This document shows positions 1 through 5,504 of a stretch of 6,259 nucleotides of DNA, in pieces (positions within the stretch are counted from its first letter, which is position 1; every line of letters begins with the position of its first letter). The notes under the pieces are model-generated. The model was not told the origin of the DNA and ran no database searches. It saw only the letters and a program-made list of their open reading frames with translations. This DNA is from Elusimicrobia bacterium CG03_land_8_20_14_0_80_50_18 (lineage in GTDB: Bacteria > CG03): NCBI GenBank assembly GCA_002780705.1, contig PEUP01000016.1:355-6613 (forward strand). The letters run 5' to 3'. The position numbers and the translations under genes are program-made.

Positions 1-618
1 CCTGCCGCAAGCTAAGATAAAAGAGGCCGCTGTCCGGACCATTTTATAGAGGAAATGAGAGCCCTCTATCTCAATGTAAAAATCCCGCAGGCCCTTTGAC
101 ACACGGCAATTGATTACATCGCAGAGCGTGTCTTCCCTGCCTGAACATGACGAGAGCCGCCGAAAATCCTTTTTGCCTTTCAAAAACTCCGCGGCCCTGT
201 TCATTTTTCCGCGGTCCAATCCGCGCGGAACAAAAAATCTGTAATCCCTCATATAGGGAACGCTCGCTCCGGTCCTCGCGTAATATCTGTAAATTTTAGA
301 CAGGCAGCCGTGACGAGGATTAAAACAATCAGAGACAGCGCTGATACGCCAGGTCCGCGCATAGCCGCCAAGCTTTGAATTCAGAAGACTGAGAAAAGCG
401 GATTCAGGCATTTTTAAAGAAGCCTTAAAAGAACAGACATTTTCTCTGGCGTGAACGCCGCGGTCGGTTCTGGACGCGAAGAGCAGGCGCGGCGAAACCC
501 CGATCGCTTTTTTCAGAGCCCCCTCAAGGCAGCCCGCGACTGTCGGCCTGTCTCTCTGTATCTGGCTCCCGTAAAATTTACTTCCGTCGTAGGAAATTGA
601 AAGTTTATAGCGCGTCAT
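1..618 (-). CDS. truA: tRNA pseudouridine(38-40) synthase TruA, N-terminal part (3' end outside window)
   Basis: TruA isomerises uridine to pseudouridine at positions 38-40 of the tRNA anticodon arm. I translated an uninterrupted 206-codon frame from the ATG at 618 to the window edge. It begins MTRYKLSISYDGSKFYGSQ (family: YDG..F.GWQ). TVAGCLEGALKKA follows at about 26-38, then the catalytic loop SRTDRGVHA (49-57) with Asp52. Further on are KIYRYY (about 109-114), KKDF (about 149-152) and HFLYKMVRT (about 189-197), the family's FLY.MVR motif. The usual length is 240-270 residues, so about 40-60 C-terminal residues are missing. The residue after the catalytic Asp is Arg where bacterial TruA usually has Ala, and the usual Trp of GWQ is Ser. 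The asd stop is in the same frame 10 codons upstream, with no other start codon between, so this ATG is the start despite a weak ribosome binding site. Confidence 0.93.
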   Translation of the reverse strand, partial: MTRYKLSISYDGSKFYGSQIQRDRPTVAGCLEGALKKAIGVSPRLLFASRTDRGVHARENVCSFKASLKMPESAFLSLLNSKLGGYARTWRISAVSDCFNPRHGCLSKIYRYYARTGASVPYMRDYRFFVPRGLDRGKMNRAAEFLKGKKDFRRLSSCSGREDTLCDVINCRVSKGLRDFYIEIEGSHFLYKMVRTAASFILACGR

Positions 619-648
619 TCCGTGAAAGGCATCCGTGACAGCGGGATT

Positions 649-1680
649 TCAGATGATGTCAATGAGTTTTTGGGCGATCTGCACGGCGTTGAGCGCCGCG
701 CCTTTGAGAAGATTGTCGGACACAATCCACATCCATAAACAGTTCGCTCGGGATTCGTCTTTTCTGATTCTTCCCACAAAGGTCTCCAATTCGCCGTCAG
801 CGTCAAGGGCCGTGGGATATTTAAGCGAGGCCGGATCATCAATAACTTTTATGCCCGGCTCCTTTTCCAGGAGCTTTCGCGCCTCGCTGACACTCAGCTC
901 TTCCGACAGCTCCACATTAACGGCTTCGGAATGGCCCCGGAAAACCGGCACCCGCACGCAGGTGACGGAAATATCTATGCGCGGGTCGAGTATTTTCTTT
1001 GTTTCGTTTACCATTTTCATTTCTTCTTTTGTGAAAGCATTTTCCATGAAGACATCTATCTGCGGTATGCAGTTAAAAGCAATCTGGCGGGGAAAAGGCG
1101 GAAAATCTCCTCCGGGAAGTTTTTTTTCGGTGAAGCCGCTCTCCACAATCCGCGCCGTCTCTTTTTCCAGCTCATCTATCGCTTTCTGCCCTGCGCCCGA
1201 TACGGCCTGAAAGGTGACAGCGATAATTCTTTTGATAAGGGCTTTTCTGTGGAGGGGCGCGAGAGCGTGCACCATCTGGATGGTGGAACAGTTGGGATTC
1301 GCGATTATGTGCTTGTCTTTTGACAGAGCCGCGGAATTTATTTCGGGCACGACCAGAGGCACATCCTTATCCATACGCCAGGCGGATGAGTTGTCTATCA
1401 CATAAACCTTTTTGTCCCTGAAAATAGGCGCGTATTTTTCTGAAATGGAGCCGCCCGCCGACATTATGACCATATCAAGGTCGTTGGCCGCTATCCACTC
1501 AGGAGAAAGCTCCTCAACCTCTATCTCTCTGCCTTTGAAAACGAGTTTTTTTCCGGCCGAACGGGATGAGGCGAGAAGACGGATTTCACCAACTGGAAAA
1601 TCCAGCCTTTCCAGCATCTTAATCATCTCTCTCCCGACAGCGCCGGTCGCTCCGGCAACGCCCACTTTATAATTTCTCAT
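649..1680 (-). CDS. asd: Aspartate-semialdehyde dehydrogenase
   Basis: Asd reduces L-aspartyl-4-phosphate to aspartate semialdehyde with NADPH, releasing phosphate. This is the branch point to diaminopimelate/lysine, threonine and methionine. The protein has 343 residues, the short Asd type (E. coli's is longer, with a different active-site motif). Visible are the dinucleotide loop GATGAVG (10-16), SAGGSIS (74-80), IDNSSAWRM (95-103), VPEIN (111-115) and NPNCSTIQM with catalytic Cys131. Further on are TFQAVSGAG (156-164, Gln158), CVRVPVFRGHSEAV with Arg243 and catalytic His250, and the C-terminal KGAALNAVQIAQ (326-337). All key residues are present. It overlaps the yjbQ-family gene by one base and ends TGA, 30 nt before truA. 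Asd supplies DAP precursors, which fits with the nearby murG-like gene but does not prove joint function. Confidence 0.97.
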   Translation of the reverse strand: MRNYKVGVAGATGAVGREMIKMLERLDFPVGEIRLLASSRSAGKKLVFKGREIEVEELSPEWIAANDLDMVIMSAGGSISEKYAPIFRDKKVYVIDNSSAWRMDKDVPLVVPEINSAALSKDKHIIANPNCSTIQMVHALAPLHRKALIKRIIAVTFQAVSGAGQKAIDELEKETARIVESGFTEKKLPGGDFPPFPRQIAFNCIPQIDVFMENAFTKEEMKMVNETKKILDPRIDISVTCVRVPVFRGHSEAVNVELSEELSVSEARKLLEKEPGIKVIDDPASLKYPTALDADGELETFVGRIRKDESRANCLWMWIVSDNLLKGAALNAVQIAQKLIDII

Positions 1681-2078
1681 TATCCCTCCTGAATTTTAAC
1701 ATGCAGTCTTCGGTTCCTCGGGCCGTCGAACTCGCAGAAATATATGCTCTGCCATGTGCCCAAAAGTAATTCGCCTCCGCTGATAATCACGGTCAGACCC
1801 GGACCGAAAAGCGACGATTTGATATGCGCGGCGGAATTCCCCTCCCCATGCCTGTAATCGTCGTCGAAAGGTATCACTTTATTCATCTCCGCCAATATAT
1901 CCCTTTTCACATCGGGATCGGCGTTTTCATTGATCGTCAGGCCTGCTGTTGTGTGCGGCACAAACACAAAGACTGTTCCTTCTTTAACGGCGGATGATCT
2001 TACGACGGAAGCGACATGTTCCGTTATGTCAATCAACTCCGTCCGTTTGTGTGTTTTTACTTCTACATCAGCAATCAT
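1680..2078 (-). CDS. yjbQ: YjbQ/UPF0047 family protein (COG0432)
   Basis: This is a small, 132-residue protein of full family length with all conserved blocks. PHTTAGLTINENADP spans 41-55 (His42, Glu51, Asp54), and YRHGEGNSAAHIKSSLFG spans 75-92 (His77, His85). GTWQ is at 107-110 and EFDGPRNR at 116-123. Family members form trimers. Some annotation resources call them 'secondary thiamine-phosphate synthase enzyme', because E. coli YjbQ shows weak thiamine-phosphate synthase activity. The physiological role is not settled and nothing here points to thiamine synthesis. It has no signal peptide or membrane segment, so it is cytoplasmic. The start is ATG with a strong GGAGG. Its TAA overlaps the asd ATG by one base (TAATG), which implies translational coupling. 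Family assignment is very secure; the function is open. Confidence 0.94.
   Translation of the reverse strand: MIADVEVKTHKRTELIDITEHVASVVRSSAVKEGTVFVFVPHTTAGLTINENADPDVKRDILAEMNKVIPFDDDYRHGEGNSAAHIKSSLFGPGLTVIISGGELLLGTWQSIYFCEFDGPRNRRLHVKIQEG
1684..1690 (-). promoter_or_regulatory. asd ribosome binding site embedded in the yjbQ 3' end
   Basis: AGGAGGG encodes the last residues of the YjbQ protein and lies 3-4 nt before the asd ATG at 1680. With the TAATG junction it supports the asd start and coupled translation. Confidence 0.75.
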
Positions 2079-2085
2079 ATCAAAG

Positions 2086-2090
2086 CCTCC
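2086..2090 (-). promoter_or_regulatory. Strong ribosome binding site of the yjbQ-family gene
   Basis: GGAGG lies 7 nt upstream of the ATG at 2078, between the TAA of the murG-like gene and the start. It fixes the start of the YjbQ protein. Confidence 0.75.
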
Positions 2091-2093
2091 GTC

Positions 2094-3149
2094 TTAAGCC
2101 GCCAATTTTGCCGCAAGGTCGGCGCCGTCGTCGGAAAGGCTGATTTTAGCAAGATTTTCTTTTAATTTCCAGAAATTGTCTGATACAAGATCCTCAATAG
2201 CTGTCAAAATCTTGTCTTCATCAACCTCCGCCTGCCTGATTATAATCGCCGAAGGCGGGTCGGAAAAAAAATCAGCGTTTTTTTCCTGATGAGCGCCTGC
2301 GAGTGGATAAGGTATCAGCAAAGAGGGTATTTTATAAAAAGCCAGGTCCGCGAGAGTCCCTGCCCCGGCCCGGGATACAGCCGCGTCCGCGGCGCTGTAA
2401 AGAATGCTCATGTAATGACAGGCCGGAAGAATAAGATGTTTTCCTTTGTGCGCGGCGTAAGCGGCGTTCACGCGCATAAAATCCGCCTCGCCCGTTATAT
2501 GGACTATCTGGGCGAATCCAAGTCTGGGGAGCAGTCTCAAAACAAGATCATTGATGAAACTGCTGCCCTGGCTGCCGCCGAGAATCAAAATAAGAGGCTT
2601 CCCCGGATCAAGGCCCAGACGCGAGCGCGCCTCATCGCGTCCGGGTTTGCCGGCAGAAACGGGAAATTTACATAAAACGCTGTTTTTATATTTTCGGCGG
2701 GGCTGAAACATAAAGAATATCTTATCGGCAAAACAACTGAGCAGCGCCGTGCCTTTGCCCGCAACAGCGTTAGGCTCAAAAAAAAACAGTTTGGCGCCGG
2801 AGACCCGGGCGCAAAAGACTCCGACAGCGTTAAGATATGACCCGAAACAGAGAATCCGTTCGCTTCTGAATTTCAAGGCGAAAAGAACAGCCCTGAAAAG
2901 ATCTTTCAGTGCCTCAATGCTCAGTTTCTTGAAAGCGAGCGGCTGTATAAAGACAACATTCTCCCTGTCTTTCAAAAGAGCCTCGGTCGCGCCCGCGCGG
3001 ATAGCGACAATCGGAGCGAGCGGAAAATATCTGCGCAGAGCGAGCGCCGGCATTATGTGGCCGCCGGAAGCTCCGGTAAACATGAGAATTTTTCTGTTTA
3101 CATTAAAATTCAAATCCGCCTGACGGCCCTGCGAAACGCGCTGCGACAA
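2094..3149 (-). CDS. MurG-like GT28 glycosyltransferase, divergent
   Basis: MurG transfers GlcNAc from UDP-GlcNAc to lipid I, making lipid II at the inner face of the membrane. This 351-residue GT-B protein has the family's length. The C-terminal donor half is well preserved: GGSQGS (191-196), ITGE (218-221), MSILYSAADAAVSRAGAGT (247-265) and HQEKNA (287-292). The N-terminal acceptor half is altered. GGTGGH reads GASGGH (26-31, His kept), GGY reads GSY (103-105), HEQN reads FEPN (124-127) and TGNPVR reads AGKPGR (166-171). The conserved Glu after SRAGA-T, which contacts the donor ribose in E. coli MurG, aligns with Asp268. The listed start is a TTG at 3149 with no clear ribosome binding site. 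TTG at 3113 (residue 13) would leave an N-terminus of E. coli MurG length. It follows pilC by 6 nt and ends TAA. It may be the cell's MurG or a paralogue with another acceptor, so I give no gene symbol. Confidence 0.82.
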   Translation of the reverse strand: MSQRVSQGRQADLNFNVNRKILMFTGASGGHIMPALALRRYFPLAPIVAIRAGATEALLKDRENVVFIQPLAFKKLSIEALKDLFRAVLFALKFRSERILCFGSYLNAVGVFCARVSGAKLFFFEPNAVAGKGTALLSCFADKIFFMFQPRRKYKNSVLCKFPVSAGKPGRDEARSRLGLDPGKPLILILGGSQGSSFINDLVLRLLPRLGFAQIVHITGEADFMRVNAAYAAHKGKHLILPACHYMSILYSAADAAVSRAGAGTLADLAFYKIPSLLIPYPLAGAHQEKNADFFSDPPSAIIIRQAEVDEDKILTAIEDLVSDNFWKLKENLAKISLSDDGADLAAKLAA

Positions 3150-3155
3150 AGTGTA

Positions 3156-4376
3156 TCAGCCGCCGACCATAGAGCCCATATTGAAGATAGGCAGATACAT
3201 GGCTATGACAAGAGCGCCGACAACGACGCCGAGAAAAACAATGACCAGAGGTTCAATCAGAGAGGTCATGGCTTTAACGGCTTCATCCACTTCCGTGTCA
3301 TAAAAATCGGCGATCTTTGTGAGCATGACATCAAGATTGCCGGTCTCCTCGCCGACTTTTACCATCTGGTTGACCATGGACGGAAAAATTCCGGAGCGCG
3401 CGAGCGGTTCGGCGATCTTCTCGCCTTCCCGTATGGCCTCGCGGGCCGTCATCACGGCTTCCTCAATGGCCCAGTTACCGGCGGTCTTGGCCACAGTTTC
3501 CATAGCGGAAAGTATAGGCACGCCGCTCTTGACGAGTGTGCCGAAGGTGCGGGTGAATTTAGCGGTAGCCGTTTTAATAAGGAGAGGACCTATCACCGGC
3601 ACTTTGAGCATCCGCGGCTCAAGGAATTTTCGGCCCACTTCGCTTGCGGCGAATTTTTTCACTCCAACGACGACAATGACTATGCCCGCGATGATAGCCA
3701 GAATATTGTGTATGAAAAAATCGCTGATATCAACGACAATCTGCGTCGGAACAGGCAGTTCACTGCCGAAAGATGAAAAAACTTCTTTAAATGTGGGAAC
3801 AACAAAAACCATGAGGAAAATCGTGACGCCAAGACATATAAAGACAACCACAGTCGGATATGACAGGGCGCCCTTCACCTTTCCTTTCAGGTTTTCAGCG
3901 GCCTCAAGATATGTGGAGAGCCTGTCCAGAATAACATCTAAAATACCTCCGAGCTCACCCGCCCGCGCCATGTTGACATAGAGCGTGTCAAAGCAGTCCG
4001 GATATTTTTCCAGAGCGTCGGCTATGGATGTGCCGCCCTCTATGTCCTCGCGTATTGAAGTAATCACTTTCTTAAAATAAGGATTCTCCAGCTGATCCCC
4101 TATGATGGACATCGCCTGGACAATGGGAATACCGGCGTTTATCATCACAGAGAGCTGTCTGGAAAATATCACAATGTCTTTCGGCGAGGCCTTCGGCTTA
4201 AAGGGGTTGACCGAATTGAGCATTTCCGTGAAAGCATTGGACCGCTGCTCCTTTATTTCAAGGACGATATACTGCTGCGCGCGGAGTTTCTCTACCGCGG
4301 CCCTTTGGTCATTAGCTTCAAGACTGCCTTCAAGCGCCCCGCCTTTTGCCGTGCGTACTTTATAAGCGAAAAACAT
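3156..4376 (-). CDS. pilC: Type IV pilus inner-membrane platform protein PilC
   Basis: PilC (GspF family) is the polytopic inner-membrane protein on which PilB and PilT act to insert or remove pilins. It has 406 residues, the usual PilC length. An N-terminal GspF-type segment (about 3-42, YKVRTAKGG..EGSLEA) is followed by two homologous cytoplasmic/membrane repeats. Repeat 1 covers about 67-195, with FSRQLSVMINAGIP and MARAGELGG. Repeat 2 covers about 273-397, with FTRTFGTLVKSGVP and VKVGEETGNLD. Three hydrophobic segments are visible at about 171-195, 222-240 and 373-397, matching the usual three-helix topology. The start ATG is 1 nt after the pilT stop, with GAGGGG upstream. It ends TGA, with the glycosyltransferase frame opening 6 nt later. 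GspF of type II secretion is closely related; the neighbouring pilT decides for PilC. Confidence 0.95.
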   Translation of the reverse strand: MFFAYKVRTAKGGALEGSLEANDQRAAVEKLRAQQYIVLEIKEQRSNAFTEMLNSVNPFKPKASPKDIVIFSRQLSVMINAGIPIVQAMSIIGDQLENPYFKKVITSIREDIEGGTSIADALEKYPDCFDTLYVNMARAGELGGILDVILDRLSTYLEAAENLKGKVKGALSYPTVVVFICLGVTIFLMVFVVPTFKEVFSSFGSELPVPTQIVVDISDFFIHNILAIIAGIVIVVVGVKKFAASEVGRKFLEPRMLKVPVIGPLLIKTATAKFTRTFGTLVKSGVPILSAMETVAKTAGNWAIEEAVMTAREAIREGEKIAEPLARSGIFPSMVNQMVKVGEETGNLDVMLTKIADFYDTEVDEAVKAMTSLIEPLVIVFLGVVVGALVIAMYLPIFNMGSMVGG

Positions 4377-4377
4377 A

Positions 4378-5445
4378 TTACGATACCCCTCGGCTCACGA
4401 GCCTTTTCATCTCTTCAACATCATTGGATGAAGCAAAAGCCTGCTCTTTTGTGATATACCTCTTCTTATAGGCTTCGTAAAGCGCTGTGTTTTTGGTCTG
4501 CATGCCGAATCTCCCGCCGGACTGCATGGCGGAAGCCGCCTGTTCCGACTTTTCTTCGCGTATCATATTCCTGATGGCCGGTGTCACGAGCAGTGCCTCG
4601 CAAACCATTGCGCGGCCTCCGCCCTGTTTTTTGAGCAGTTCCTGACAGAACACGGCCTGGAGCACAAAAGACAGCTGACTCCTTATCTGCGGCTGCTGAT
4701 GCGGCGGGAAAACATCAATTATCCTGTTTATGGACTGCACGGCATCCGGCGTGTGGAGAGTCGCAAAAGCAAGATGGCCGGTTTCAGCCACAGTCAAGGC
4801 CGCCGCGATCGTTTCAAGGTCGCGCATCTCACCGATAAGAATGATATCGGGATCCTGCCGCATACAATGCTTGAGAGCGTGGCCGAATGAGTCAGTGTCG
4901 GAGCCCACCTCTCTCTGCGAAACAAGACATTTTTTGTGCGAGTGGACATATTCAATCGGGTCCTCAATCGTCACTATGTGCGAGTTCCTGTTCTCGTTCA
5001 GATAGTTTATAATAGAAGCGAGGGTCGTGGATTTTCCGGAACCCGTGGGGCCTGTAACAAGGATGAGGCCGGTGCGCATTTTGACGATCTGATGTATGAG
5101 AGGAGGAAGGCCCAACTCCTCAAAAGACATGAAATCGTATGGAATAGCTCTCATGGACGCGCAAACAGCGCCGCGCTGCCTATAAACATTCATCCTTATT
5201 CTTCCCACACCCTTGATGCCGAAACCGAGGTCAAGCTCGCTCTCCGATTCAAATTTGGCTTTCTGTTTTTCGGTCAGTAAGCTGTACACAAGAGACTGGG
5301 TGTTTTTGGGAGAGAGCGGCTCATAGTCCATCTGCACCATGTCGCCGTCAATCCGTATCGCGGGAGGGCAACCGTCCACAATATGAAGATCCGAGGCCTT
5401 TTTATCCATCATTTCTTTTAAAAGCTGATCAACACCTACCATCAT
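4378..5445 (-). CDS. pilT: Type IV pilus retraction ATPase PilT
   Basis: PilT is the hexameric ATPase that depolymerises the pilus, giving twitching motility, and works at the cytoplasmic face of PilC. At 355 residues it has normal PilT length. The N-terminal PAS-like domain opens with a typical segment (LLKEMMDKKASDLHI, 8-22). Then come Walker A GPTGSGKST (132-140), Asp box TIEDPIEYVH (159-168), Walker B DPDIILIGEMRDLET (198-212) and His box GHLAFATLHT (223-232). The PilT-specific AIRNMIRE (290-297; AIRNLIRE in the family), needed for retraction, separates it from PilB and from PilU-like relatives. There is no CxxC zinc pair, as expected. It starts ATG-ATG behind AAGGAG, and the second ATG (5442) may be the real start. 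It ends in TAA one base before the pilC ATG, so the two are probably translationally coupled. Confidence 0.97.
   Translation of the reverse strand: MMVGVDQLLKEMMDKKASDLHIVDGCPPAIRIDGDMVQMDYEPLSPKNTQSLVYSLLTEKQKAKFESESELDLGFGIKGVGRIRMNVYRQRGAVCASMRAIPYDFMSFEELGLPPLIHQIVKMRTGLILVTGPTGSGKSTTLASIINYLNENRNSHIVTIEDPIEYVHSHKKCLVSQREVGSDTDSFGHALKHCMRQDPDIILIGEMRDLETIAAALTVAETGHLAFATLHTPDAVQSINRIIDVFPPHQQPQIRSQLSFVLQAVFCQELLKKQGGGRAMVCEALLVTPAIRNMIREEKSEQAASAMQSGGRFGMQTKNTALYEAYKKRYITKEQAFASSNDVEEMKRLVSRGVS
4386..4391 (-). promoter_or_regulatory. pilC ribosome binding site inside the pilT 3' end
   Basis: GAGGGG lies within the last codons of pilT, 9 nt before the pilC ATG at 4376. With the TAA-T-ATG junction, this supports the chosen pilC start and coupled translation of pilT and pilC. 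Confidence 0.6.
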
Positions 5446-5454
5446 TATCTCCTT
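5446..5454 (-). promoter_or_regulatory. pilT ribosome binding site, bearing on start choice
   Basis: AAGGAG occupies 5454-5449, followed by ATA and then two consecutive ATG codons. The spacing is 3 nt to the first ATG (5445) and 6 nt to the second (5442). The second is closer to the usual 5-9 nt optimum, so translation may start at residue 2. Confidence 0.7.
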
Positions 5455-5504
5455 CTATTCGGCAAAGCTTTGCTTTGCGGCTGCACCCATGTTCCGCATC
5501 CCCT
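5446..5504 (-). other. pilB-pilT spacer with short hairpin and open mini-ORF
   Basis: This is the longest gap in the window. It contains a perfect 12-bp palindrome, GCAAAGCTTTGC, at 5462-5473. The same bases can form an RNA hairpin with a 6-bp stem (5462-5467 pairing with 5473-5478) and a 5-nt loop. No U-tract follows it on the transcribed side, so it does not look like an intrinsic terminator. The spacer is also open in one frame: ATG at 5499 (or ATG at 5490, with AAGGGG 9 nt upstream) through TAG at 5457-5455, encoding MRNMGAAAKQSFAE. That stop abuts the pilT ribosome binding site. No promoter-like -35/-10 pair was seen. A regulatory role is speculative, since a reading frame this short is expected by chance fairly often. 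Confidence 0.3.

Noticed and set aside
1120..1127. Eight-base homopolymer in asd as a phase-variation site
   Set aside because: It encodes Glu-Lys-Lys in an essential biosynthetic enzyme where switching would be harmful. Lys-Lys as AAA-AAA is common, so no signal beyond codon choice is needed.
635..1210. 191-codon plus-strand open frame
   Set aside because: It is antisense to asd, which has every catalytic residue. The translation is Ser/Phe-rich without motifs, as expected for a reverse-complement shadow.
2585..2779. 64-codon minus-strand frame inside the murG-like gene
   Set aside because: It is the +1-shifted reading of the same strand after the T9 tract. It is useful only for predicting the outcome of slippage and is not a separate gene.
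3057..3776. 239-codon plus-strand open frame
   Set aside because: It lies antisense to pilC and the start of the murG-like gene, both of which carry clear family motifs. Its translation is rich in His, Asp and Arg, shows no recognisable domain and reads as a complement artefact.
5461..5480. Palindrome as a transcription terminator between pilB and pilT
   Set aside because: The stem is only 6 bp and is not GC-rich. It is followed by a ribosome binding site, not a U-tract, so termination is unlikely.
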